Below, piece after piece: positions 16,077-24,672 of a stretch of 32,846 nt of DNA (within the stretch, counting starts at the first letter, position 1; every line of letters starts with the position of its first letter). Source of the DNA: Planctomycetaceae bacterium (lineage in GTDB: Bacteria > Planctomycetota > UBA1135 > GCA-002686595); assembly GCA_011525785.1 (NCBI GenBank), contig WYBT01000047.1, positions 1 through 32,846 of the forward strand. Direction: 5' to 3'. A program made the translations under genes and the position numbers. The notes beneath the pieces are model-generated. The model saw nothing but the letters and a program-made list of their open reading frames with translations, made no database searches and was not told where the DNA came from.

Positions 16077-19000
16077 ATGAAGACGGTGTTGAACGGACTC
16101 GCGCGATGCCTGGCGCTCGCCGCGGGCTTGTCGGGCGTCGCGAGTGCGCAAGCGGCCATCGAGTTCGAGCGCTTCCAGCTCTCGAACGAGTTCACCTGCG
16201 AAGGCGCCAACTTTGGCGACCTGGATCGCGACGGCGACATGGACATCGTCGCCGGTCCGTACTGGTACGCGGGTCCCGACTGGAAGGAGCGGCGCGAGCT
16301 CTACGCGCCCAAGGCCTTCGAGCCGCTGGCGTACTCCGACAACTTCTTCGCCTGGTGCGAGGACTTCGACGCCGACGGCTGGCTCGATGTGCTGGTCGTG
16401 GGCTTTCCGGGCAAGGACGCGTTCTGGCTCCGCAATCCGTGGAGCGATGCGGCGCGTCGCAACTCTCACTGGGAGCGCTTCTCTGTCCATCCGAGCGTCG
16501 ACAACGAGTCGCCGGCGTTCGTGGACCTCACCGGTGACGGCAAGCGCGAGCTCGTCTTCCACACCGCAGGTCAGTTCGGCTGGGCATCGCCAGTCGCCGA
16601 CGCACGCGCGCCGTGGAAGTTCCACACGCTCTCGACTCCGTTCCGCATCGGCGCGTTCACGCACGGCCTCGGAGTCGGCGACGTGAGCGGCGACGGGCGC
16701 GCGGACGTGCTGTGGCGCGAAGGTTGGTTCGAGCAACCGGCGCAGCTCGACAGCACGCCTTGGCGCTTTCACGAGTTCAAGTTCTCCGAGCGCGAGGGCG
16801 GCGCGCAGATGTTCGCCTACGACGTCGACGGCGATGGCGACAACGACGTGATCACTGCGCTCGCCGCGCACCACTTCGGACTCTCGTGGTTCGAGAACGT
16901 GCGCGAGAACGGCGCACTCACGTTCCGCGAGCACCGCATCATGGACGACGAGCCCGCCGACAACGCGCACGGCGTGTGCTTCTGCGAGCTGCATGCGCTC
17001 GACCTCGTCGACATCAACGGCGACGGCCTGCGTGACATCGTGACCGGCAAGCGCTGGTGGTCGCACGGCCCTCAAGGCGATCCGCAGCCCAACTCGAAGT
17101 CGGTGACGTACTGGTTCGAGCTGCGCCGCAGCGCAACGGGCGCGGAGTTCATCCCGCACGTGGCGAGCGAGGACTGCGGAGTGGGCACGCAAGTCATCGC
17201 GGGCGACATCAGCGGCGACGGCAAGCCCGACATCGTGGTGGGCAACAAGCGCGGCGTGTTCGCGCTCGTGCAAGGCGCGAAGCCGCGCATCGGCGCCAGC
17301 GGTCCTCCGACCTTGGACTTCGAGTCGGGCGATCTGCGCGGCTGGACGCTCGAGGGCGACGCGTTCGTCGGCCAGCCGGTGCGCGGCGACACGGTTGCGG
17401 CGCGCGGGCGCGAGCCGAGCCGCCACGCCGGCGAGTACTGGATCGGCGGCTACGAGAAGCTCGGCGACGACGCGAAGGGCACGCTCACCTCAGATCCCTT
17501 TGAAGTCGCCGCGCCGTTCGCGAGCTTCCTCGTCGGCGGCGGCGGGCACGAGACGACCTGCGTCGAGATCCTGTCCGCGAGCGACGGTCGCAGACTGTTC
17601 ACCACTTCAGGCGCGAACTTCGAGAGTCTGCAGCGCGTCGTCGCGGACCTGCGCACCGAAGTCGGCAGCCAGATCCGCATTCGCATCGTCGACAACCAGA
17701 CCGGTCACTGGGGCCACATCAACTTCGACGACTTCCAGTTCCACCTCCGCAAGCCCGACTTCGAGCGCGACCCCAAGATCCCGCCGATCTTCCCGCCCGA
17801 TCGCGTCGAGCACGCCGGACTGCGGCCCGACGAAGCTCGCGCCGCGATGACCGTGCCGCCCGGCTTTCACGTCGATCTCGTCGCCGCCGAGCCCGACGTG
17901 CACCAGCCGATCGCGCTGTGCTTCGACGACTTCGGGCGACTTTGGGTGGCCGAGGCGTTCGCGTATCCCAACCGGGTCAAAGGCGACAGCGGCCCCGACG
18001 ACATCGTCGTGTTCGAGGACGCGAACAACGACGGGTCCTTCGAGAAGCGCACGGTCTTCGCGAGCGGGCTCAACCTGGTGAGCGGTCTCGAGGTCGGCTT
18101 CGGCGGCGTGTGGGTCGGCGCCGCGCCGTACCTGATGTTCATTCCCGACCGCGACCACGACCTCGTCCCCGACGACAAGCCGCAGATCCTGCTCGACGGC
18201 TGGGGCTACGAGGACACGCACGAGACGCTCAATGCCTTCACCTGGGGGCCGGACGGCTGGCTGTACGGCTGTCACGGCGTGTTCACGTACTCGAATGTCG
18301 GCAAGCCCGGCGCGCCGGATTCCGAGCGCACGAAGCTCAACGCGGGCGTGTGGCGCTACCACCCGCAGCGGCACGAGTTCGAGGTGTTCGCGTGGGGCAC
18401 GTCGAATCCCTGGGGCATCGATTTCGACGAGAACGGACAGGCGTTCATCACCGCGTGCGTGATTCCGCACCTCTATCACGTCATTCAAGGCGGCCGCTAC
18501 GAGCGTCAGGCTGGCTCGCATTTCGACAAGTACGCCTTCGACGACCTCAAGACCATCGCCGATCACCGCCACTACGTCGGCGGCGACCCGCACGGCGGGA
18601 ATCTCCGCTCAGGCGCCGCTGGTGGCGGACACGCGCACTGCGGCTTGATGATCTACGGCGGCGAGCAGTGGCCCGCCGAGTATCGCGGCAGCCTCTTCTT
18701 CGGAAACGTCCACGGCAATCGCATTAACCACGATCGCGTCGAGCGCAAAGGCTCGGGCCTTGTGGGCAAGCACGCCGACGATCTGTTGCTCGCGAACGAT
18801 CGTTGGTTCCGCGGGATCAACTTCAAGCAGGGTCCCGACGGCGCGATGTACTTCATCGACTGGTACGACAAACAGGCCTGCCACTGGACCGAGAACGAGC
18901 GCTGGGACCGCACGAACGGGCGCATCTATCGGTTGAGGTACGGCGAGCGCGCGCACACGGCGAAGTGGGACATGCGCTGGGCGCAGGCCGAACCGCCGGC

Positions 19001-21209
19001 GCACTTCGCGGCCTCGGTGCTGACCGATGACGCGGCGAGTGCGCGGCGAGCGCGAATCCAGACACAGGAGTTCGGCTACAGCGGCGAGCTCGAGCAAGGG
19101 CTCGGCGAAGTGGACGAGACGAACCCGCAGGAGGTGCTGCGCGGCATCTGGGCGCTGCACGCAGCTCGGCGCTTCGACGAAGCGCAGGCTCGCGAGTACA
19201 TGACGAGTCCGCACGAGTATGTGCGCGCCTGGAGCGTTCAACTCGCGCTCGAAGACCGCCGCGCCGAGCCTGAGACGCTTCGTGCGATGGAGAGCGCCGC
19301 CAAGAGCGACGCATCGCCTGTCGTGCGCCTGTACCTCGCGAGCGGTCTGCAGCGCCTGCCGGCAGAGCAGCGTTGGGGCATCGCCGAGCGGCTGGCCAAG
19401 CGAGGCGAGGACGCGAACGACCCCAACATCCCGCTGATGCTGTGGTACGGCGTCGAGCCGCTGGTCGCGCTCGATCCGGCGCGCGCGCTGAAGCTCGCGC
19501 GAGACGCGCAGATCCCCAAGCTCGCACAGTTCATCGTGCGGCGCGCCGCCGCCGACGCGCGACTGCACGCGGCGCTGGTCGAGGCGCTCGCGGGCGAGCT
19601 CGAGCCCGCGCAGCTCGAGCGCATGCTCGACGAGACGGCGCGCGAGCTCGACAAGCAACGCGGCCTGCGCGCGCCGGCGCCGTGGGCCGAAGCGTGCGCC
19701 AAGCTCTCCAAGCACGATTCGCAGCGCGTGCGCGAACTCACCGGCCGTGTCGCGCTGCACTTCGGCGATCCCGCGCAAGCGCCAGCGCTGCGCGAGCGCG
19801 CGCTCGATCGATCCACCGCGACGCCAGAGCGCGAGCAAGCGCTCGACCTGCTCGCGCGACTGAACGACCGCGAGCTGCCGTCGATCCTGCGGCGCCTGCT
19901 GCCCGACGCGGCGCTGCGCGGGGCCGCGGTGCGCGCGCTAGCTGAGTTCGGCGGCGACGAGGACGCGCGCACGCTGCTCTCGATGTACGCGACCCTCGAG
20001 GCGCCCGAACGCCGCGACGCACTCGCCACGCTCTCGTCGCGCGCCTCGTTCGCGCATCAACTCGTCGACGCCGTGGCGGCCGGCAGCGTGCCGCGCGCCG
20101 ACCTCGGGGCCTTCGTAGCGCGCAAGCTCGAGAACCTCGGCGACGAGGCGCTCACAGCGCGATTGCGCGAGGTCTGGGGCGCGGTGGGGCGCACTTCCGA
20201 GGAGAAGCGCGCCCGCATCGACGCGCTCAAGGCCGACCTCGGGCCGCAGCTCGCCGCCGCCGACGTCGCGCGCGGCCGCGAGGTCTTCGCGCGCACCTGT
20301 CAGCAGTGCCACACGCTGTTCGAAGTGGGCGGCAAGGTCGGGCCCGACCTCACTGGCGCCAACCGCTCGGACCTCGAGTACCTGCTCTCGAACATCGTCG
20401 ACCCCAACGCCGTCGTGGGCCGCGACTACCTCGCCACGCTGGTGTGGACGCACGACGGGCGCCTCGTCAGCGGCGTCGAGCGCGGCAGCAACGACTCGAC
20501 CGTCGTGCTCGTCACCGAGAACGAGACCGTGCACATCGCGCGCGAGGAGATCGAGCAGATGCGCGTGAGCGAGCTCTCGACCATGCCCGAGGGCCTGCTC
20601 GAGACCTTGAGGCCGGACGAGATCCGCGACCTCGTCGCATACCTCCAAAGCCCCAAACAAACACTGCTGCGCGCGAGCGCTGCGACGGCGCACCAGTTCT
20701 TCGACGGCCGCTCGCTCGCCAACTGGACCGGCGCCGACTGCTGGCGCGTCGAGAACGGCGAGATCGTCGGCCAGACCGCGGGCCTCGCGCACAACGAGTT
20801 CCTGCGCTCGAGTCTCGAGCTGGGAGACTTCGTGCTCGACTTCGAAGTGCGCCTGGTCGGCGACGCGGGCAACTCCGGCGTGCAGTTCCGCAGCAACGTT
20901 CTCGAGGGCGGCGACGTGGCGGGCTACCAGGCCGACATCGGGCCGGGCTGGTGGGGCAAGCTGTACGAAGAGCACGGACGCGCGGTGCTGTGGGGCCAGG
21001 ACCACGAGAGCGCGGTCGTGCGCGACGGCTGGAACCGCTACCGCATCGAGGCGCGCGGCTCACGGATCCGCACCTGGATCAACGACAAGCCGTGCGTCGA
21101 CCTCGACGATCCAAAGGGCGCGCGCCGCGGCATCGTGGCGCTGCAACTGCACTCAGGTCCCGCGACGGAGATCCGCTTCCGCAGCTTCGCGCTGAGCGTG
21201 CTCGACTGA
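16077..21209 (+). CDS. Giant secreted FG-GAP / jelly-roll-like / dehydrogenase-like propeller / HEAT-like / cytochrome c / DUF1080 fusion protein
   Basis: A 1710-aa protein with signal peptide (MKTVLNGLARCLALAAGLSG...ASAQA) and a good AGGAG 7 nt before the ATG. Order: about seven FG-GAP-like calcium-binding repeats at about 40-400 (DLDRDGDMDIV, DVSGDGRADVL, DVDGDGDNDVI, DINGDGLRDIV, DISGDGKPDIV); a jelly-roll-like domain at about 410-560 (SGDLRGWTLEGDAF ... HINFDDFQFH); a TIGR02604-type propeller at about 590-950 (VPPGFHVDLVAAEPDV ... GRIYRL); HEAT-like repeats at about 1000-1390; cytochrome c with CQQCH at 1408-1412 and Met1503 as likely axial ligand; and DUF1080 at about 1540-1709 (FFDGRSLANW, NSGVQFRS). 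DUF1080 proteins include 3-keto-disaccharide hydrolases, so oxidation and cleavage of a glycoside by one polypeptide is plausible. It parallels the ThuA giant on the other side of the transporter. Cellular location: periplasm or outer surface. Confidence 0.92.
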   Translation: MKTVLNGLARCLALAAGLSGVASAQAAIEFERFQLSNEFTCEGANFGDLDRDGDMDIVAGPYWYAGPDWKERRELYAPKAFEPLAYSDNFFAWCEDFDADGWLDVLVVGFPGKDAFWLRNPWSDAARRNSHWERFSVHPSVDNESPAFVDLTGDGKRELVFHTAGQFGWASPVADARAPWKFHTLSTPFRIGAFTHGLGVGDVSGDGRADVLWREGWFEQPAQLDSTPWRFHEFKFSEREGGAQMFAYDVDGDGDNDVITALAAHHFGLSWFENVRENGALTFREHRIMDDEPADNAHGVCFCELHALDLVDINGDGLRDIVTGKRWWSHGPQGDPQPNSKSVTYWFELRRSATGAEFIPHVASEDCGVGTQVIAGDISGDGKPDIVVGNKRGVFALVQGAKPRIGASGPPTLDFESGDLRGWTLEGDAFVGQPVRGDTVAARGREPSRHAGEYWIGGYEKLGDDAKGTLTSDPFEVAAPFASFLVGGGGHETTCVEILSASDGRRLFTTSGANFESLQRVVADLRTEVGSQIRIRIVDNQTGHWGHINFDDFQFHLRKPDFERDPKIPPIFPPDRVEHAGLRPDEARAAMTVPPGFHVDLVAAEPDVHQPIALCFDDFGRLWVAEAFAYPNRVKGDSGPDDIVVFEDANNDGSFEKRTVFASGLNLVSGLEVGFGGVWVGAAPYLMFIPDRDHDLVPDDKPQILLDGWGYEDTHETLNAFTWGPDGWLYGCHGVFTYSNVGKPGAPDSERTKLNAGVWRYHPQRHEFEVFAWGTSNPWGIDFDENGQAFITACVIPHLYHVIQGGRYERQAGSHFDKYAFDDLKTIADHRHYVGGDPHGGNLRSGAAGGGHAHCGLMIYGGEQWPAEYRGSLFFGNVHGNRINHDRVERKGSGLVGKHADDLLLANDRWFRGINFKQGPDGAMYFIDWYDKQACHWTENERWDRTNGRIYRLRYGERAHTAKWDMRWAQAEPPAHFAASVLTDDAASARRARIQTQEFGYSGELEQGLGEVDETNPQEVLRGIWALHAARRFDEAQAREYMTSPHEYVRAWSVQLALEDRRAEPETLRAMESAAKSDASPVVRLYLASGLQRLPAEQRWGIAERLAKRGEDANDPNIPLMLWYGVEPLVALDPARALKLARDAQIPKLAQFIVRRAAADARLHAALVEALAGELEPAQLERMLDETARELDKQRGLRAPAPWAEACAKLSKHDSQRVRELTGRVALHFGDPAQAPALRERALDRSTATPEREQALDLLARLNDRELPSILRRLLPDAALRGAAVRALAEFGGDEDARTLLSMYATLEAPERRDALATLSSRASFAHQLVDAVAAGSVPRADLGAFVARKLENLGDEALTARLREVWGAVGRTSEEKRARIDALKADLGPQLAAADVARGREVFARTCQQCHTLFEVGGKVGPDLTGANRSDLEYLLSNIVDPNAVVGRDYLATLVWTHDGRLVSGVERGSNDSTVVLVTENETVHIAREEIEQMRVSELSTMPEGLLETLRPDEIRDLVAYLQSPKQTLLRASAATAHQFFDGRSLANWTGADCWRVENGEIVGQTAGLAHNEFLRSSLELGDFVLDFEVRLVGDAGNSGVQFRSNVLEGGDVAGYQADIGPGWWGKLYEEHGRAVLWGQDHESAVVRDGWNRYRIEARGSRIRTWINDKPCVDLDDPKGARRGIVALQLHSGPATEIRFRSFALSVLD

Positions 21210-21234
21210 TGCGCTCGGCCGCGCGCCTCGTTCA

Positions 21235-21543
21235 TCACCCCATCAGTCCGAGCAGCCCCGCCACGCTCGAGAGCACCATGCATTGCGTTTGAGCCTGCTG
21301 AGCGGCTCGCACGCCGTCCGCGAACATGCGGGCGAGTTCCTCGGGATCGTCGCACTGCTTCGCGCGCTGGATCGTCGCGTAATCGGCGCCAGCCCGTTCG
21401 CGCAGGGCCCGGACGATGTCGCCATGGTCCATGGACTTGATCTGTTGCGCGATGGCGTAGTCGAACACGGTGGCGCCCAGCTCGGTGCGCAGCGCGGCGA
21501 GGAAGCGCGCTCCAAAGCTCGGTTGATCGTCCGGTGTGTCCAT
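21235..21543 (-). CDS. Small hypothetical protein
   Basis: A 102-aa predicted protein that I do not recognise. It begins MDTPDDQPSFGARFLAALRT, is mostly helical and ends in a hydrophobic stretch (MVLSSVAGLLGLMG) that could be a short membrane anchor or amphipathic helix. Acidic and Gln-rich segments lie before it. A GGAGCAGGG-like purine stretch lies further upstream than ideal. It is convergent with the DUF1080 giant (25 nt apart) and lies downstream of the toroid gene on the same strand, but a hairpin terminator candidate separates them, so it may have its own promoter. The reading frame fits the codon bias of the window. An antisense frame overlaps it, but that protein is rich in implausible residues. 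Moderate confidence that it is real. Confidence 0.55.
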   Translation of the reverse strand: MDTPDDQPSFGARFLAALRTELGATVFDYAIAQQIKSMDHGDIVRALRERAGADYATIQRAKQCDDPEELARMFADGVRAAQQAQTQCMVLSSVAGLLGLMG

Positions 21544-21613
21544 GGCGATGTGCTAACCCTGCTCCGCCTCAGCATTACACGAGTTCGCGCCGAGAGCGCT
21601 GGCCTTGAAAGGC

Positions 21614-21649
21614 GCGAGGCCCGCAGCGATCGCTCGCCGCGGGCCTCGC
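21614..21649 (-). terminator. Hairpin terminator candidate after the toroid gene
   Basis: A perfect 11-bp GC-rich stem (arms 21614-21624 and 21639-21649, GCGAGGCCCGC and its complement) with a 14-nt loop that itself contains the palindrome AGCGATCGCT. On the minus strand it begins 22 nt after the stop codon of the gene ending at 21672 and is followed only by a short CTTTC, not a strong U-run. It probably ends or stabilises that transcript. Transcription from the plus strand is not expected to reach here except by read-through from the DUF1080 giant. Confidence 0.55.
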
Positions 21650-21671
21650 TCGATCTCAACTCAACCGTGCT

Positions 21672-23255
21672 TCAGCGCGCGCCGAGCACGCGGGCGTAGC
21701 GGAAGTACACCTCGAGGCACAGCACGCCGAGCGCGGTGGTGTACACGCGACCGCCGGCATAGCCCCAGGGGTCGACCTTCGAGTCCCACGAGCCCTTGGT
21801 GTCGCCGTCCTTGCGCTGCGACTTGACCACCGCCTGCTCCATGGCCTTGACCCACTTGTTCCAGTGGTCGCCGCCCATCTGGTACATCGCGTACGAGCCG
21901 TAGTACCAGTAGTAGAAGTCGGTGCCGGCTTCCTTCTTCGGATCGGCGTCCCAGGTCGGCAGCTTCTTGGCGAGCAGGTCCGCGTGCATGCCCATGATGG
22001 GCGTGTCCTTGGGATCCTGGCCGAGGAAGATGCGGCAGAGCAGGCCCACCGCCGTCATCGACTCGCCGCGCGTCTCGACGAAGTGGTCGTTGATGCGCGT
22101 CACGCGCGACGAGGGAGTGCCGACCGCGTCGTAGCCCACGCGACCGGTCTTGGTGTCGGTCGCTTCGTCGATCCAGGTCATCGCGCCCGCGAACGACTCC
22201 TTGTCGATCTTGAGCTTGGCCTCTTCGGCGCTCTTGAGCGCGAACACCATCCAACCCGTGACCGAGGTGTCGTTCTCGCCGGTCGGCGGCTGCTGGTAGC
22301 GCCACGCACCGTAGGGATTGCGCGCGCTCATGATGAACTCGACCGACTTCTGGGCCGAGCTCTTGATCAGCGGCGACTGCGAGAAGTAGTAGGCCTCGCA
22401 CATCGCCAGCGAGGCGATGGCGTGGTTGTAGATGAAGGCGTGGCCGATGCGGCCGCCGAACAGACCGTTGTCGGGGTCCTGCTCGTCCTTGAGCCACTTG
22501 ATGCCGCGCGCGACGTTCTCCTTGTAGGGGCCTTCGCGCGTGGTGTTGCCGTCACCGAGGAAGGCCAGCAGCGCCAGTCCAGTCATGCCGACGTTGTTCG
22601 ACTCTTCACCGACTTCGTCGCACACCGAGCCGGCCGCGACCTTGCCGCAGTTCTCGACGTAGTCCTTGGCCTTCCAGCAGCCCTCGGCCGACTGGTGCCA
22701 CTTGAGCCACTCCAGGCCGTCCTTGAGGGCTTGCTCGACGCCCGAGCCGCCGCGCGCCTTGAGGTTGCGCTTGCCGCCGAAGCGTCCACCGAACTTGCCG
22801 CCGGCGCCGCCGCCGATGCCGATCACGTCGTTGAAGGCCTTGCTGTCGAAGGGCGAGTCGGCGGTGAAGTCAGGGTCGCCCTGGACGGACTCGAACTCCT
22901 CGTTGGTGTCCTCTTCGTTGTGGTCGGACACTTCCGCGTCCTTGAGGACCGGCTCCTCGGTCGGCTCCTCTTCCAGCTCCTCCGGCTCCTCTTCCGGCGG
23001 GTCCTCGAAGACCTCTTCCGGCGGGGTGTCGAGCGTGGCCTGGATGGTGGTCTGCGGCGCCTTGGAGAACTTGTCCCACGGGATCGCCATGCAGATCAGC
23101 ACGATGATCACGTGCGCCGCGGCCGAGATGGCGAGCCAGGGGGCCCGTCCCATCCAGTCGTAGAGCACGTCGTTGAAGGTCTCCTCGCGCTCCCAGGGCT
23201 TGGGCAGCGTGGTCTCGATGTGGATGTTGGACAGGTCGGGCTGTTCGTTGGCCAT
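21672..23255 (-). CDS. Membrane-anchored alpha/alpha-toroid (prenyltransferase/squalene-oxidase repeat) protein
   Basis: A 527-aa protein with one N-terminal membrane helix (about residues 38-60, LAISAAAHVIIVLICMAIPW) after a short cytoplasmic segment. Then come a very acidic Pro/Glu linker (about 75-130, such as PPEEEPEELEEEPTEEP), a Gly-rich stretch GIGGGAGGKFGGRFGGKR (about 146-163) and a C-terminal domain (about 172-527) of squalene-cyclase-type repeats. Repeat hallmarks include LKWHQSAEGCW, IKWLKDEQDPDNGLFGG, SARNPYGAWRY and TWIDEATDTKTGRVGY. The catalytic DXDD of true cyclases is not seen, so this is more likely a structural or protein-binding toroid facing the periplasm. GGAG 8 nt before the ATG supports the start. 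The N-terminal arrangement resembles TonB-like energy-coupling proteins, but no TonB C-terminal domain is present. Proteins of this type are frequent in planctomycetes; their role is unknown. Confidence 0.85.
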   Translation of the reverse strand: MANEQPDLSNIHIETTLPKPWEREETFNDVLYDWMGRAPWLAISAAAHVIIVLICMAIPWDKFSKAPQTTIQATLDTPPEEVFEDPPEEEPEELEEEPTEEPVLKDAEVSDHNEEDTNEEFESVQGDPDFTADSPFDSKAFNDVIGIGGGAGGKFGGRFGGKRNLKARGGSGVEQALKDGLEWLKWHQSAEGCWKAKDYVENCGKVAAGSVCDEVGEESNNVGMTGLALLAFLGDGNTTREGPYKENVARGIKWLKDEQDPDNGLFGGRIGHAFIYNHAIASLAMCEAYYFSQSPLIKSSAQKSVEFIMSARNPYGAWRYQQPPTGENDTSVTGWMVFALKSAEEAKLKIDKESFAGAMTWIDEATDTKTGRVGYDAVGTPSSRVTRINDHFVETRGESMTAVGLLCRIFLGQDPKDTPIMGMHADLLAKKLPTWDADPKKEAGTDFYYWYYGSYAMYQMGGDHWNKWVKAMEQAVVKSQRKDGDTKGSWDSKVDPWGYAGGRVYTTALGVLCLEVYFRYARVLGAR

Positions 23256-23627
23256 CGCGGGGCTCCGAGGTTCGCCGTCGGGTCAGCGGTTGGCCCTCGG
23301 GTCAGCGCGGGTCGCGGCCCTTGCGGGCCCGGTTCCCGGCCTTGCCGCGGGGGCGGTTGGCTGGCCGAAGGCGTGTGGAGGCGAAAAAAGTCGTGGGACA
23401 GGCGTTGCGTTGCCTTCGACCCGGGCGGGGCGCGCGTCGTTGGGGGCCGGGGCGTCGCCGAGCGCTTGGCGCTCGCGGGCTCGGCCCGGGCTGGCGCGCC
23501 GCACCCCTGTAGGGGGGCTGCTGGCGGGTCGGGGCAGGCGGGGGGCAAACGCAGGGTTTGCAGGGGGGTTCAGAGTATATCCAGCGCGAGCGCGTGGACG
23601 ACGCTCCGCTAGGGCGCCGAACGCTCG
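23256..23627. other. 372-bp intergenic region with G-run cluster and -10-like hexamer
   Basis: No gene is supported here: the open frames are Arg/Pro/Ala-rich and lack conserved features. On the plus strand, G-runs of 3-6 fall at 23512-23517, 23526-23528, 23531-23534, 23540-23545, 23554-23556 and 23563-23568, a G-quadruplex-capable cluster. A short hairpin CCCC-TGTA-GGGG abuts it at 23505-23516. Just beyond, the minus strand carries TATACT at 23574-23579, a 5-of-6 match to a -10 element, without a recognisable -35. It could drive the toroid gene with a leader of about 300 nt, whose template strand would contain the G-runs. No terminator with a U-run was found for the SurA-like gene that ends at 23628. 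Confidence 0.5.
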
Positions 23628-24665
23628 CTAGCGCCCCTGCTCGGGCGGCGGCGACTGGTTGAAGAGCTCCTCGGGCCACACGTAGGCGGCCTCGAGCATG
23701 CGCGCGAGCTCGCGATCGCGCCGGTAGCGCCCGAGGTTGGTCAGCATTCGCTCGCGCAGCGCCTCCTGGGCGCGGAAGCTGGCGAAGTCGAGCTCGGGGT
23801 CCTGGCGCTGCACGCCCGAGACGATGCGGAAGGCGACCAGCTCGCCGTCGACCCGCTCGGGCAGCGGATCACTGACCGAGCCGGGACTGGCCGTGGACAG
23901 GAACTCACCCAGATCTGGGTACGCCTGGGAGACCAAACGCAGGGCAACGTCACGCTCCCAGCCGTCGCGCACCTTGGACGCGCTGTGCGAGTGCTCGCGC
24001 ACCAGGGCGCCGAAGTCGGCGCCGCCGCGGGCCTTGGCGACCAGCTCGTCGGCCTTGGCGCGGGCCTCCGTGGCGCTGCCGGCGAGCTCGACCGAGATCC
24101 ACAGGCTCTGGAAGCTGACCGTCGCAGGCACGATCTCGCGGGCAGGGGTGCGCTCGAACTCGAAGCGCAGGCGGCCCGGGCGGACGTAACGGTCCACGCT
24201 GACGCGCCCCGATGCGCCGGGCTGGCGGCCCTCGACGGCCAGGCCCCACAGTTCGCGGTACGCCGCGCGCTGCTTCATCTCGCGCAGCACCTGCGGATCG
24301 AGGTTCTGGCGCCGCAGCTCTTCGCCCAGGTCGACGATGCCGCCGTAGTCCTGGATGTTCTCCTCGATCGAGTCGTCGACGTAGCGCTTCACAACGGCCT
24401 CGTCGTAGCCCAGGTCGCGCCCGCCCTGCTCCATCAGCAGCGTTCGCACGCGGTCCGAGAAGGTCTCGCGCAGCGCGCGGTTGAGCTCCTCCGGCGTCGA
24501 GTTCGGCTCGCGTTTGCGGCGCAGGTCGTCGACGAAGTCGCGCATCGTGACGGCCTCGTCGTTGACGACGAACTGGATGCCGTTGACCGGGACGGGCTGG
24601 TTGCGCTCGGCCGGAGGCCGCTGGGGGGCCTGGAGCATGGCCACGAGCAGGAGGGCGGTCGACAT
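23628..24665 (-). CDS. SurA-like periplasmic chaperone / parvulin-type protein
   Basis: A 345-aa protein. The N-terminus MSTALLLVAMLQAPQRPP is a short, weak signal peptide. Residues about 28-140 match the SurA/SurA-N helical chaperone fold, starting FVVNDEAVTMRDFVDDLRRK and continuing with DRVRTLLMEQGG and YVDDSIEENI. Residues about 186-286 resemble a parvulin (PpiC) domain: FQSLWISVELAGSATEARAK, then ADFGALVREHS, then a late GSVSDPLPERVDGELVAFRI. The conserved active-site His in the first strand and the GGDLGW-like stretch of active parvulins are absent, so it probably acts as a holdase rather than a prolyl isomerase. It lies 84 nt downstream of mfd on the same strand; mfd next to a SurA/PpiC gene is a recurrent bacterial arrangement. 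It has its own candidate promoter (-35 TTGTCT, 17 nt, -10 GACAAT) that would give a leaderless mRNA. Confidence 0.8.
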   Translation of the reverse strand: MSTALLLVAMLQAPQRPPAERNQPVPVNGIQFVVNDEAVTMRDFVDDLRRKREPNSTPEELNRALRETFSDRVRTLLMEQGGRDLGYDEAVVKRYVDDSIEENIQDYGGIVDLGEELRRQNLDPQVLREMKQRAAYRELWGLAVEGRQPGASGRVSVDRYVRPGRLRFEFERTPAREIVPATVSFQSLWISVELAGSATEARAKADELVAKARGGADFGALVREHSHSASKVRDGWERDVALRLVSQAYPDLGEFLSTASPGSVSDPLPERVDGELVAFRIVSGVQRQDPELDFASFRAQEALRERMLTNLGRYRRDRELARMLEAAYVWPEELFNQSPPPEQGR

Positions 24666-24672
24666 CGTCGGG

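Noticed and set aside
15690..17426. 578-codon minus-strand frame over the Dabb gene and the start of the DUF1080 giant
   Set aside because: It is antisense to two motif-supported genes and runs through the inverted repeat. No domain is recognisable.
23612..23636. GGGCGC...GCGCCC hairpin around the SurA-like stop codon as an intrinsic terminator
   Set aside because: Only a 6-bp stem, the stop codon lies in the loop, and no U-run follows.
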